Shown in pieces: positions 26,223-35,298 of a stretch of 39,350 nt of DNA. The position numbers were made by a program, and so were the translations under genes. Below the pieces are notes generated by a model. The model was not told the DNA's origin. It ran no database searches and was given only the letters and a program-made list of their open reading frames with translations. Positions within the stretch are counted from its first letter, which is position 1; each line of letters begins with the position of its first letter. This DNA comes from Aporhodopirellula sallentina SM41 (GTDB lineage: Bacteria > Planctomycetota > Planctomycetia > Pirellulales > Pirellulaceae): NCBI RefSeq assembly GCF_000346505.1, contig NZ_ANOH01000107.1, forward strand, positions 1 to 39,350, given 5' to 3'.

Positions 26223-27443
26223 ATGTCTAGGAAAAAAGTTAATAGCGGTTTCACTTTGGTGGAGTTGCTCGTGGTGATCGCCATCATTGGTGTGTTGGTT
26301 GGATTATTGCTTCCTGCAGTCCAAGCAGCGCGAGAAGCAGCACGACGAATGAGCTGCAGCAATAACTTCAAACAACTCGGCTTGGCACTGCATAATTACC
26401 ACAGTGCGTTCAATCAGATTCCACAACACGGAACCGGCACCACCGCTCCGGCCAGCAACAGCAGCAACCGATACATGCTCAGCGGATTCCCAGGCATGCT
26501 TCCTTTCATGGAACAGCAGGCTTTGTGGGAACAAATCAAAAACCCCGCCAACGGTATCCAGCCGATGGGAATTGCACCGGATCAATCGTTCGGTCCTTGG
26601 GATACCGAAATCCCTACACTGCGTTGCCCGAGCGATCCCGGCGTCGGATTGCCATCGGCAGGCCGAACCAACTACGGGTTTAGCGTTGGCGATGCGTTGT
26701 ACCTGGTTCACAGTGGCGGCAAGAACCGAGTCGGCGCATGGGACTGGGAAAACAGCGGCAAAACAGACAGCCGCGAAGCAGCCGATGACAGCGACTTCAC
26801 CAACGCCAACAACAGCTCCATCGCCGCCGTCGCCCGCACGACGAACCGTGGTTTCTTCTGGGTACGCACCGCTACCAAGTTCCGCGACGTTGTCGATGGC
26901 CTGGCAAACACGATCGCAATGGGCGAGCAAGCTACCAGTTTGGGAACTGGCGAAATCAACTCGGACTTTGTACGTCACTTGAACGCGGGGCAGGGGATGC
27001 CACTGATGGACAACCCGAGCTGGTGCAACGATCTCTACATCGACCCAGCCCGACCTCAGTTCTATCTCGGCAGCGGTCTTCCCAACAGCGCCGTGGTCCA
27101 ACAAGACGGTGGCTCGAAAGGTTACCGATGGGCCATGTTCCGCGGAGCCCACACGTCGGTATACACCATCCTCCCACCCAACAGCATCTCTTGCTTCACC
27201 GGAACCACTAACTCTCAGGGTATCAATTCCATGGGCAGTCGCCATCAAGGCGGATGTCACATCCTGATGGGTGACGGTGCCGTTCGTTTCGTCACCGAAA
27301 GCATCGAGGCCGGTACGCAAACCTCACCTCCGGTCGGATCCAGCGCAGCCGGTGCACCTGCTCCGGGTGCCGCGAGTCCATACGGATTGTGGGGTGCCCT
27401 GGGAACTCGTGGCGGTAAGGAAGTGATCGACGGAGAATTCTAA
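26223..27443 (+). CDS. DUF1559 prepilin-type protein, copy 1
   Basis: A 406-residue protein of the planctomycete DUF1559 family. The N-terminus has a type IV prepilin-like signal: cleavage between G9 and F10, with T-L-V-E14 and a hydrophobic helix LLVVIAIIGVLVGLLLP. The family motif AAREAARRMSC-NNFKQ-GLALHNYH follows directly. The conserved end has RHQGGCHILMGDGAVRF (the H-x9-DG motif) and GLWGALGTRGGKE. Planctomycetes carry tens to hundreds of such genes; the function is unknown, with pseudopilin or surface roles proposed. A paralog of identical length lies at 33099. It is followed by a strong terminator. The start is ATG 26223 after a weak GAGAAAG. Confidence 0.95.
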   Translation: MSRKKVNSGFTLVELLVVIAIIGVLVGLLLPAVQAAREAARRMSCSNNFKQLGLALHNYHSAFNQIPQHGTGTTAPASNSSNRYMLSGFPGMLPFMEQQALWEQIKNPANGIQPMGIAPDQSFGPWDTEIPTLRCPSDPGVGLPSAGRTNYGFSVGDALYLVHSGGKNRVGAWDWENSGKTDSREAADDSDFTNANNSSIAAVARTTNRGFFWVRTATKFRDVVDGLANTIAMGEQATSLGTGEINSDFVRHLNAGQGMPLMDNPSWCNDLYIDPARPQFYLGSGLPNSAVVQQDGGSKGYRWAMFRGAHTSVYTILPPNSISCFTGTTNSQGINSMGSRHQGGCHILMGDGAVRFVTESIEAGTQTSPPVGSSAAGAPAPGAASPYGLWGALGTRGGKEVIDGEF

Positions 27444-27473
27444 TCCGTCCACACTACTGCCATCGCATCACAC

Positions 27474-27510
27474 AAAGCCCTGAAAGACTTCAAACTCTTT
27501 CAGGGCTTTT
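27474..27510 (+). terminator. Strong intrinsic terminator after DUF1559 copy 1
   Basis: AAAGCCCTGAAAG at 27474-27486 pairs perfectly with CTTTCAGGGCTTT at 27497-27509 across a 10-base loop, ending in a T run. It lies 31 bases after the DUF1559 stop. The A run before the stem means it could also act on the minus-strand DUF421 gene that ends at 27609. Confidence 0.85.
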
Positions 27511-27608
27511 CTCGTTAACGGACCAAGCAAACAGGCTGCCGTTTTCTTTCCCGAATCAGCCTGAGTTGAATCAAACAGCCTGCGTGATCAAGCATGCCTG
27601 ATCAACGG

Positions 27609-28154
27609 TTAGTCCACCCAGTCCGGCGCAGAGACATCACTCAATAACTTCGCTTCACCGAATGTCATGGCCCCCTGCGGGATAACGGTCAAGCTGCCAT
27701 CGGTTTCGATGACCACCCAATTCGCTTCGTCAAGAGATGTGAATCCCTTCTCGCGTAACTTGGCGATCACTTCTGATTCAGAGATCCGTTCTCGTTGCAT
27801 GTTCTCGGTAACGAACTGACCTTTGTGAGTCAGCAACGCCGGCTTCGGTTTGACCACCTGTCGAAAAATCGAGCTTCGCAACACGAGGTACGTGGTCAAC
27901 CACTGCAGCGAAGCCAGAATTGCGATTGCGATGGTCGCATCAGTGATAGAAACGTCTTTCAACAAAATTCCAGACCCGACGAGGCTTCCGATTGCGATGT
28001 TGACGATCCAGTCGAAATTGTTCATCTGACTGGTCAATCGTTTTCCAGAAACTCGAACGACCAAGATCACGAACAGATAGAAGTAAACTGACGCAATCGC
28101 GACACTTTCGATTCGGTCGACGCTATTGAACCAAGTATCGATTGATTCCTTCAT
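27609..28154 (-). CDS. DUF421 (YetF-like) membrane protein
   Basis: From ATG 28154 the protein has 181 residues. An AGGA lies 7 bases upstream. It has three hydrophobic segments in the first 95 residues (IASVYFYLFVILVV, IVNIAIGSLVGSGI and a third near IAIAILASLQWLTTYLV) and a cytoplasmic C-terminal domain. Family marks are RVSGKRLTSQMNNFDWIVNIA and the tail WVVIETDGSLTVIP. The DUF421/YetF family has no settled biochemical role. The N-terminal extension that is open to 28385 lacks family resemblance and precedes the ribosome site, so it is excluded. The kinase gene at 28560 is divergent. Confidence 0.88.
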   Translation of the reverse strand: MKESIDTWFNSVDRIESVAIASVYFYLFVILVVRVSGKRLTSQMNNFDWIVNIAIGSLVGSGILLKDVSITDATIAIAILASLQWLTTYLVLRSSIFRQVVKPKPALLTHKGQFVTENMQRERISESEVIAKLREKGFTSLDEANWVVIETDGSLTVIPQGAMTFGEAKLLSDVSAPDWVD

Positions 28155-28559
28155 GACAGTTCCTTTTTCTTTCCCGAATGATCCGGTTGTGGAGATCTCG
28201 CTCAACTTGGTGAACAAATCCTGTGCCATTCGGGAGATCGACTCTCGCAGCGCAAACCTGCCTTGGTGACCGCCGCGCCAGACCCTGCACAGACGACCAC
28301 CAACGCGGCGTATGGGCTCCGACGAAACCTCCATCGAGAACGTCGAACTTTCGCCAGTAGCGATCACTTCGCTTGACAGCTCCAAACGGTGGACCGTGCT
28401 CTAGGAAGCTCGAAGGGGGTCACGATATCTTGTCGCGGCATCCACGCAGACAATCGCGAAAAGACGCTTGTCGCGGGCTGCCGTGGATCCTGCCGATAGT
28501 CATTAGATCCGCTATCATTTCGCCGCCCGTTGCGCCCCATCCGTATTGTGAGACACGTT
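28155..28559. promoter_or_regulatory. Divergent intergenic region between DUF421 and kinase genes
   Basis: About 405 bases separate the minus-strand DUF421 gene and the plus-strand hybrid kinase. No gene, repeat or terminator is recognised. Both promoters should lie here, but I could not identify them. Confidence 0.35.
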
Positions 28560-31500
28560 ATGGCCGATCATCAGAGCGTCGATCGCGTTTCTGATCCGAA
28601 CCGTTTGACCAGCCTTCGAGCAACGAAATTGCTTGATAGCCCGCCGGACGCAGCGTTCGATCGGCTAACCCGTCTCGCGTCGAGGCTGCTGAAATGCCCG
28701 GCCTCGGTGGTCACCCTCGTCGACGAAGACCGTCAATTTTTTAAAAGCTGCATTGGCTTGCCTGAACCATGGGCATCGCGACGTGAAAGCCCTCTGACCT
28801 ATTCCTTTTGTCGCCAAGCCGTCCTGTGCGATGAACCGTTCATTGTCGCTGACGCCACAACGGACCTCCGGGTCGCGGACAACCCCGCGGTGGCGGAATT
28901 TGGAGTGAGAGCCTACGCCGGCATCCCCATCCGAACTGCCGATGGCCACGTGCTTGGTTCTCTTTGCGTGTTCGATTCCGTACCTCGAGAGTGGAAAGAC
29001 GCGGAGATCGAAATCCTCGCTGAGTTGGCATCGTCCGTCGAGTCGGAGATTGAACTGGTAACGATCTCCGCACGGGAACGCGAGCAGCAACAACTCCTCG
29101 CCGTCATCATCGAACAGTCGCCACTCGCGGTCTGCGTGATGGACAGCGACACACGCGTGCATCTTTGGAACCAATCGGCCGAACAGATGTTCGGTTACAC
29201 CTCGGACGAAGTTCTCGGTGAGGCATTGGCAATTGTCCCGCCGGAAAAAGAAGGCGAGTGCCAAACCATTCGTGAAACGATCGCCAAAGGTGAATCAACC
29301 ATTGGCCTTTCAACCTATCGAGTGCGTCGCGATGGAACGGTCGTTCACGTCAAACTCGCGGCCGCCCCTCTCCGAGGCTTCGAGGGCGAAGCCGGTCGAA
29401 TGCTGTTGATGTTCGATGACATTTCCGACCAAGTTCGAGCAGATACCGAACGCGACGAACTGCTCAGCAAGCTGCAAGAAGAAACTTCGTTGACCAGCGC
29501 GGTGCTCAACCAGTTGCCCGCCGGTGTCATCGTGGCCGATGCACAAAGCCGCAACGTTCTGTCAATCAACGAGCATGCCCATGAACTGGTTGGTCGGCAT
29601 GTCTCTGCGGGAGGCAGTTCGGACGCGTTGGCTTCATCAGTGGGTTATCACGCAGACGGCACACGCTATCGACCGGAAGAGTGGCCGACCGAACGTACCA
29701 TCCGTCACGGTGAAGCAGTCTCGAACGAAGACATCCTCTTCGAACAAGAAGATGGAACCCGCCGACGAATATTGACGAGCTCCAAACTCGTCACCGATGC
29801 GCACGGCAAGCAAGCCAGGGCGATCACAACGTTCACGGATGTCACGAAGATTCGAGAACTGGAAGCTGCACGCTACCGGAGCGAACAACAGGCAAAACAG
29901 ATTCTGGCGAGCAGTCAAGACAGCATCAAGATTCTCGACTTGCAAGGTTGCCTGGTTTCGATGAACCCCGTTGGAGCTTTGCTTCACGAGATCGACAATG
30001 TTGAGGAATTGGTCGGCACGCCATGGGTTGATTTCTGGCAAGGAGAGGATCGGGAACGGGCAGCGAACGCGATCGCCGAAGCGGTTGCCGGTCGCTCAGG
30101 AAGGTTTCGTGGCATTCGCCCAACCCGCAGGTCAAAGCTCGATCGTTGGTGGGATGTCGTCGTAACGCCCATTCGCGGCGAGGACGGTGAACCGGAACAG
30201 ATCCTCGCCATCTCACGTGATATCACCGAGTCGGTCAGAGCCGAACAGCAACGTGAGAACCTAGTTCAGAACGAGATTCAAGCACGACGTGATGCCGAAT
30301 TGGCGAAAGAAAAGTACCGTAGCCTGGTCAATGGCCTCGACGCCATCGTTTGGGAAGCGGACGCCAATACATGGGAATTCAATTTCGTAAGCCAGCGTGC
30401 CGAGCAGATCCTCGGCTACCCGATCGAACGCTGGCTTTCGGATCCCAGCTTTTGGCCAAATATCATCCACCCGGATGATCGCGAACATTCCGTCGCACTG
30501 TGCCAGAATGCAACGCGCGAATGCCGAGACCATGACTTTGAATATCGTGCGGTAACCCAAGACGGACACACCGTTTGGCTTCGAGACATTGTCTATGTCG
30601 CTTCGGATGATGAAGGGAAGCCCAACCATCTTCGAGGTGTGATGGTCGACATCTCCGCGAAAAAGGAACTCGAGCGAGAACTTCGACAACGAGCAGAACA
30701 GCTATCCGAAATGGACGCTCGCAAGAATGAGTTTTTGGCTGTGCTCGCTCATGAACTTCGAAACCCCTTGGCTCCGATCAGCAACGCGGCTGAACTGCTA
30801 CCGCTGTGTAAAGACAATCCCATCGAAGTCGCAGAGATTGCGGAAATACTGCAAGGACAGTCGTCTCAACTCGTGCGGCTGATCGACGACCTCATGGATC
30901 TTTCCAGGATCACGCGAGGCAAGATCCAGCTTCAAAAAGAGTGTGTGTCCATCGTGGACATCCTACAAACGTCAGTCGCGTCAGTCCGGCCCTCCTGCGA
31001 CGCTCGCGGGCATCAGCTTCACGTGAACCTAACTCCCGGAGATGGCCTGACCGTGACAGGGGATCGTGTGCGTCTCGCGCAGGTGTTTACAAACATCCTG
31101 AACAACGCCTGCAAATACACACCAACCGGTGGCGTGATTGAACTGCAATGTGCACGGGTGGACGACTTCATCGAAGTCTCAATCGCAGACAACGGTGTTG
31201 GAATCTCTCCCGAAGATGCCGAGGGAATCTTCGAAATGTTCACCCAAGTGGAGAGCTCGGTCACACGAAGCCAAGGCGGCCTTGGGATCGGACTCACACT
31301 CGTGCAACAACTCGTCGGCTTTCACGACGGCGCCGTCATTCTGGACCAAACCTACGAAGGCGCCGGCAGTCGTTTCGTCGTTCGCCTCCCAATCTCCGAC
31401 GAAACAGAGGGCGATCGCGAGCAGGTGAACTGCACACCGCCGGAGACAACGCTGAGTGTTGTCGTGATCGACGACGTTCGAGCAGTTGCCACGATGCTGG

Positions 31501-31823
31501 TGAAACTTATCGGCGTCCTCGGACACGAAGCACAGATGGCACTCGGTGCGGAGGAAGGCATTCAGGTTGCCAGGGAGACCCAACCTGACGTTGTTTTCTC
31601 CGACATTTGCATGCCCGGTCATTCCGGCTACGAAGTCGCTGCCGCGCTCTTACCCTTAAAGGAATCCTCAAAAACAACCTTAATTGCGATGACAGGAAAC
31701 GGTCAGCCCGAAGACATCAAGAACGCCTACGCCGCAGGCTTCGACCATCACCTCGTAAAACCAGCCAGCATACAAATGCTACAAACGGTCTTCAAAGAGA
31801 TCGTCGCAGAAAAAAACGCGTGA
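28560..31823 (+). CDS. GAF-PAS4 hybrid histidine kinase with C-terminal receiver
   Basis: From ATG 28560 the protein has 1087 residues, with no membrane segment. A GAF domain lies at about 18-165 (VTLVDEDRQFFKSCIGL, YAGIPIRTADGHVLGSLCVFD). Four PAS domains follow, starting near 178, 310, 443 and 585. HisKA has H731 in LAHELRNPLAPI; HATPase_c has NILNNACKYTP, DNGVGIS and GLGIGL. The C-terminal receiver has phospho-acceptor D1015 in FSDICMPG and Lys in HHLVKPAS. It can phosphorylate its own receiver; a partner regulator is not adjacent. A TTG at 28530 would add 10 residues and is less likely. The signal sensed cannot be told; the GAF sequence GIPIR-A-G-LGSLCV is of the common redox or small-molecule type. 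The gene is monocistronic, followed by a 1.27 kb gene-poor stretch. Confidence 0.93.
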   Translation: MADHQSVDRVSDPNRLTSLRATKLLDSPPDAAFDRLTRLASRLLKCPASVVTLVDEDRQFFKSCIGLPEPWASRRESPLTYSFCRQAVLCDEPFIVADATTDLRVADNPAVAEFGVRAYAGIPIRTADGHVLGSLCVFDSVPREWKDAEIEILAELASSVESEIELVTISAREREQQQLLAVIIEQSPLAVCVMDSDTRVHLWNQSAEQMFGYTSDEVLGEALAIVPPEKEGECQTIRETIAKGESTIGLSTYRVRRDGTVVHVKLAAAPLRGFEGEAGRMLLMFDDISDQVRADTERDELLSKLQEETSLTSAVLNQLPAGVIVADAQSRNVLSINEHAHELVGRHVSAGGSSDALASSVGYHADGTRYRPEEWPTERTIRHGEAVSNEDILFEQEDGTRRRILTSSKLVTDAHGKQARAITTFTDVTKIRELEAARYRSEQQAKQILASSQDSIKILDLQGCLVSMNPVGALLHEIDNVEELVGTPWVDFWQGEDRERAANAIAEAVAGRSGRFRGIRPTRRSKLDRWWDVVVTPIRGEDGEPEQILAISRDITESVRAEQQRENLVQNEIQARRDAELAKEKYRSLVNGLDAIVWEADANTWEFNFVSQRAEQILGYPIERWLSDPSFWPNIIHPDDREHSVALCQNATRECRDHDFEYRAVTQDGHTVWLRDIVYVASDDEGKPNHLRGVMVDISAKKELERELRQRAEQLSEMDARKNEFLAVLAHELRNPLAPISNAAELLPLCKDNPIEVAEIAEILQGQSSQLVRLIDDLMDLSRITRGKIQLQKECVSIVDILQTSVASVRPSCDARGHQLHVNLTPGDGLTVTGDRVRLAQVFTNILNNACKYTPTGGVIELQCARVDDFIEVSIADNGVGISPEDAEGIFEMFTQVESSVTRSQGGLGIGLTLVQQLVGFHDGAVILDQTYEGAGSRFVVRLPISDETEGDREQVNCTPPETTLSVVVIDDVRAVATMLVKLIGVLGHEAQMALGAEEGIQVARETQPDVVFSDICMPGHSGYEVAAALLPLKESSKTTLIAMTGNGQPEDIKNAYAAGFDHHLVKPASIQMLQTVFKEIVAEKNA

Positions 31824-31981
31824 CAGCCTTCAATATATATCGACATCAATTGGCGCATTCACGTCCGGTTCCGTTGCGTATCAATACAACAGCATCACAT
31901 TTAAAACAGCGACCATGATTCGACTTTTAAGGCCGCGAAGCCCCCATCGCCCCAACACCATCTTATACAAGGATTACACCC

Positions 31982-32210
31982 CGTAGCGAAAGTCGCCAAG
32001 ACTTTCGGCGATTCCCCTAACCTGCCGAAACTCCCGGCGGGCTGCTAATCCACTAGCCCGCCGCGCAAGCAAGGGATCACACAAAACACTCGTTTTTGCA
32101 TCGCGTCAACACCCTATCATCAACCTCGACGCTTCCCATTTAATCAACAAACCTCAAAGACATTCGGCGATTCGCGTGGCCTGCCGAAGCTCTTGGCGAG
32201 TTTCGCTACG
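31982..32210. repeat. Palindromic REP/BIME-like element
   Basis: The 229-base segment is bounded by an inverted repeat: CGTAGCGAAAGTCGCC at 31982-31997 matches the reverse complement of 32195-32210 at 15 of 16 bases, and similarity continues for about 26 bases at each end. Each end also contains a direct repeat of AAGAC(T/A)TTCGGCGATTC followed by CCTGCCGAA(A/G)CTC, at about 31998 and 32156. A 9-base stem (32035-32043 with 32055-32063) lies between. No transposase gene is inside. I recall similar TTCGGCGATTC-containing dispersed repeats in Rhodopirellula genomes, unverified here. Confidence 0.75.
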
Positions 32211-32419
32211 CTTGTGTTTTTAGTATCTGACGTGTCCGATCATTGCATCTGAAATCCTTTGCATACAGCGCTCAGAAGCCTCGCGACATCGACACATCAT
32301 TTCCAAGGTCGTTCATAAACACAGAAGAATACACCTGTCCGTGTATCATCTTCTGCCTGGCAACTACCACCGCAAACAACTACGACGGTGGCCATTCGAG
32401 AGAGACAAAACAGGATCGT

Positions 32420-32475
32420 TCACTTGGGATAAAGAGCCCAAACGCGTCTCCAAGTTCTGAAGTTATCCCAAGTGA
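32420..32475. repeat. Perfect 13-base inverted repeat
   Basis: TCACTTGGGATAA at 32420-32432 is the exact reverse complement of TTATCCCAAGTGA at 32463-32475, across a 30-base spacer. No T tract follows. It lies in the gene-poor interval, so it may be the end of a mobile remnant, a cruciform or an RNA hairpin. Confidence 0.7.
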
Positions 32476-33098
32476 CAATGCAAGGACGGTATTGTATCGG
32501 CAGTGAACAATGGCCGAACAAAAGCTCGCAACGCATTGAATATCCCGCGCGCCGCTTGCCATGCATAATTGGAAATCGCCGCGTGAATGCACGTCATTGA
32601 CATCATCCGTTCGCGTAACTCAGCCAAGCCCTCTCCCCCCTCCGTTGCCGACATCAGTCTCCGTCTGCTTGGCGCAGCAAAAATGAACGTCGCAATCACA
32701 CAACAGCGATTAACCCAAAATTCATATACCGCGACTGATCCGTAAGACTCGCTAGTTGCATGTTTTATGGCACTCCATCCACCGAACCGCCCGCTCGCTT
32801 CATCAACAGTGATCGAATCGATGCGGCAGCCACTAACGAGATTTCTCGACTCGCACTACACTTCCCCGCGCTGCTTTTCCTGTCCAAACCAGCCCAGTCA
32901 AATTTTTCCAAGAAATGATTGAATTCATTGTCCAGTGCTTTCACGTCGCGCATGTAGACGAGTGCGGTAGGTTTTCTGCTCCGACTCCTTCGGTAATTGA
33001 GACGGCACCTATTGCTTGACGAGCTTATCTCGGTATTCCAATCGGGCTTTGTGCTTGTCCAATAACCCTATGATTTCAATGAACAAAAGAGGTAGATT

Positions 33099-34319
33099 GT
33101 GTTAAGAGACTCTCGAAAGAAGTATGGATTCACGCTCGTTGAGCTACTCGTGGTGATTGCGATCATCGGAGTATTAGTAGGCTTGCTTCTTCCAGCCGTT
33201 CAGGCTGCACGCGAAGCAGCACGCCGCATGAGTTGCGGCAACAACTTCAAGCAAATTGGACTCGCGCTCCACAACTATCACTCGGCATACAACCAACTGC
33301 CCGTGCAACGTGGCGGTACCGACGGTGGTGGTTACCTGGGTGGTCACTACGCGAGTTCCAACATAGACAATCGGCTTCAACTGAGTTTCTTGGTGGGGCT
33401 GATGCCTTTCATCGAGCAAACCGCGCTTTGGGAACACATCAGCAACGGCGACCCAACTCTTCCGGTTGCGCCGAACTACTACCCACCCATGGGACCAACT
33501 CCGAATCAAGCAACGTTTGTTCCTTGGGTGACTGAGATCCCAGCATTCCGCTGCCCGAGCGATCCTGGCACAGGGTTGCCAGCGAACGGAAGAACGAACT
33601 ATGCCGCGTGCATGGGCGATGCAATTGAAAAGATCAATTCAGGAGCCTACGACTGGAACCTGACACCTCCCGATAGCTCGCGCACCGAAAGACTGCGTGC
33701 ATCTCAACGGGGGATGTTCGTGCCAATGGAACGAACCAAGTTTCGTGACGTTCTCGACGGACTATCCAACACGCTCATGTGTGGTGAAATCCCGACCGAC
33801 CTCGGGGACAACGATGTTCGTACGCAGCCTCACATCGGCAAAAAGGCATGGGCCGCTGTCATGAATAACCCTAGCTATTGCGAACAGTTCCGCGATCCCG
33901 AACGCCCCCAATTCTGGGATCCCAGCGTCAACAGTGACCTGCAAAACGCGTCGGCTCCTGACCGGGCACGCGGCTTCCAATGGGCCTCAGGTTACTTGCT
34001 TCACACTGGCTTCCAAGCAATCCTCCCTCCGAACCGTGAGTTCTGCGTCGACAACAACCAAAAGGCGAACTCGCTGAAGTCCGTGCAAATGGAAGCCTTG
34101 GCTTCTGCCGGCAGTCGCCATCAAGGCGGAGCCCACGTACTGATGGGTGACGGAGCCGTGAAGTTCATCACCGACTCCATCGACGCCGGCAACCAGTCCG
34201 CCAAGACCGTTCGTGCCATTAATTCGGCACCATCCAATGCGGGTGCTCAGAGCCCATTCGGGTTGTGGGGAGCTCTCGGGACTCGTGCGTCGAGAGAAGT
34301 CATCGACTCCGAGTTCTAA
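33099..34319 (+). CDS. DUF1559 prepilin-type protein, copy 2
   Basis: A 406-residue DUF1559 protein starting at GTG 33099, with AAGAGG 6 bases upstream. The prepilin-type signal has cleavage between G10 and F11, and T-L-V-E15. The motifs match copy 1 closely: AAREAARRMSCGNNFKQIG early and RHQGGAHVLMGDGAVKF plus GLWGALGTRASREVIDSEF at the end; the middle is divergent. Planctomycete DUF1559 genes are often linked to small lipoproteins and sigma factors, as here: a 65-residue lipoprotein, an ECF factor and a FecR-like protein follow. The function is unknown. A short stem follows it without a T tract. Confidence 0.95.
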   Translation: MLRDSRKKYGFTLVELLVVIAIIGVLVGLLLPAVQAAREAARRMSCGNNFKQIGLALHNYHSAYNQLPVQRGGTDGGGYLGGHYASSNIDNRLQLSFLVGLMPFIEQTALWEHISNGDPTLPVAPNYYPPMGPTPNQATFVPWVTEIPAFRCPSDPGTGLPANGRTNYAACMGDAIEKINSGAYDWNLTPPDSSRTERLRASQRGMFVPMERTKFRDVLDGLSNTLMCGEIPTDLGDNDVRTQPHIGKKAWAAVMNNPSYCEQFRDPERPQFWDPSVNSDLQNASAPDRARGFQWASGYLLHTGFQAILPPNREFCVDNNQKANSLKSVQMEALASAGSRHQGGAHVLMGDGAVKFITDSIDAGNQSAKTVRAINSAPSNAGAQSPFGLWGALGTRASREVIDSEF

Positions 34320-34341
34320 CACCGAACTCAACTAACCATTC

Positions 34342-34371
34342 ACGCTGGATGTCTTCTTGGGTATCTAGCGT
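34342..34371 (+). terminator. Weak stem after DUF1559 copy 2
   Basis: ACGCTGGAT at 34342-34350 pairs with ATCTAGCGT at 34363-34371 (one G-U pair) across a 12-base loop. No T tract follows, so it may only be a partial terminator or mRNA end stabiliser, allowing read-through into the lipoprotein and sigma genes. Confidence 0.35.
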
Positions 34372-34516
34372 TGCCGGCCGTGGCGATTGCTGCTGATCGG
34401 ATTATCGAGCAGCGAGGCAGATCACAGCGAACGAGCGGCATCTACTCACCCAAACATTCCCCTCCCCATCACTGCGCAGAGCTCAATAGCGAGCGCATCC
34501 AAAACCAGGAATTCCA

Positions 34517-34714
34517 ATGCGAAGGTTCGCAATCAGCGGCGTCATTGCTTGCACACTTTTCATCCCTGCAGTCGGCTGCAGTGGTAGTTCAGAGCCCAAG
34601 GTCATCATGGACCTGCAAACAGCAGCCAACATTCAAGCCGAGCGAGATGCTCGCGATAAAAAAGCGGCTCAACAGGCTGCTAAAGAAATGAAGTCGGCAC
34701 CCAAGCAACGATGA
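34517..34714 (+). CDS. Small lipoprotein
   Basis: A 65-residue protein from ATG 34517, with AGGAA about 6 bases upstream. Residues 1-20 are a signal peptide with a lipobox P-A-V-G-C21, followed by S-G-S-S-E-P. The mature part is short, charged and helical (KKAAQQAAKEMK). Small lipoproteins of this type often follow DUF1559 genes in planctomycetes; the function is unknown. The stop overlaps the ATG of the ECF sigma gene by 4 bases, so the two are probably cotranslated. Confidence 0.8.
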   Translation: MRRFAISGVIACTLFIPAVGCSGSSEPKVIMDLQTAANIQAERDARDKKAAQQAAKEMKSAPKQR

Positions 34715-35298
34715 TGGACCGAAGTGAAATGCTCAGCATTCTGATGCAAGAGAGAACCAAGCAAGTCGCGCTTGCTTGGTCGATCTTGCGTCAGTCTCAA
34801 CTAGCCGAAGATGCCTACCAGGACATGCTGGTGAAGGTCTTCGAAAACGAGAACGTCTTTGAAGGCCCGCGTCACCTGCGTGACTGGTCATGGAAGGTTC
34901 TCCGTCGCCGCTGCTATGAGTTCATCCGCCGACAAAATTATCGACCATCTCTCCTAGACGAGTCGATTTTGGATTTGGTGGATGCGGATCTCGAGTACCG
35001 TGACGCCGACGAAATTAGCTTGCGTGTCGACGCTCTCCACCAATGCCTCTCCAATCTAACCGTTCACTGTCGCGACGTGGTTCGGCTTCGGTTCTCCGAA
35101 GGATTGAGTGGCATCGAAGTAGCGGAAAAACTGGGACGCACCCCGGACACGATTTACAAAACGTTGCACCGAATTTACAGCACGTTGGGCGCATGTGTTC
35201 AAGACCGTTTGGGTGCGTGGAACGAGGAGACATCCCACTATGACAGAAGAAGAATTTCAACAACTGACAACGCGCTACCTCGAGGGTGTACTCAATGA
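34711..35298 (+). CDS. ECF sigma factor, Rhodopirellula/Verrucomicrobium type
   Basis: A 195-residue sigma factor. Region 2 is at about 15-85: LAEDAYQDMLVKVFE and RHLRDWSWKVLRRRCYEFIRR. Region 4 is at about 108-165: LSNLTVHCRDVVRLRFSEGL, then GIEVAEKLGRTPDTIYKTLHR as the helix-turn-helix. The layout and the FecR-like partner fit the family of planctomycete/verrucomicrobial sigma-70-like factors. It should direct RNA polymerase to a small regulon, perhaps the genes around it. The start overlaps the lipoprotein stop; its end runs 59 bases into the next gene, which suggests coupled expression with that anti-sigma partner. Confidence 0.92.
   Translation: MMDRSEMLSILMQERTKQVALAWSILRQSQLAEDAYQDMLVKVFENENVFEGPRHLRDWSWKVLRRRCYEFIRRQNYRPSLLDESILDLVDADLEYRDADEISLRVDALHQCLSNLTVHCRDVVRLRFSEGLSGIEVAEKLGRTPDTIYKTLHRIYSTLGACVQDRLGAWNEETSHYDRRRISTTDNALPRGCTQ

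Larger units (their letters stand above)
31824..33098. other. Gene-poor 1.27 kb interval with repeat elements
   Basis: No gene is supported here. The interval holds a palindromic REP-like element (31982-32210) and a 13-base inverted repeat (32420-32475). Minus-strand open frames at 32463-32699 and 32765-32953 have no ribosome site I trust and no recognisable domain, although the first (ending ADTIPSLHCHLG) recalls sequence I associate with repeated intergenic DNA in Rhodopirellula. The DUF1559 promoter at its right end was not located. Confidence 0.5.

Noticed and set aside
26304-27320. 338-codon minus-strand open frame opposite DUF1559 copy 1
   Set aside because: It lies entirely antisense to a clear gene, has no recognisable domain and follows from its codon usage.
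32463-32699. 78-codon minus-strand frame ending SLHCHLG
   Set aside because: No start site I trust and its stop lies in an inverted repeat. It resembles repeated intergenic DNA, not a gene.
32765-32953. 62-codon minus-strand frame
   Set aside because: No recognised motif, no ribosome site, in a gene-poor stretch.
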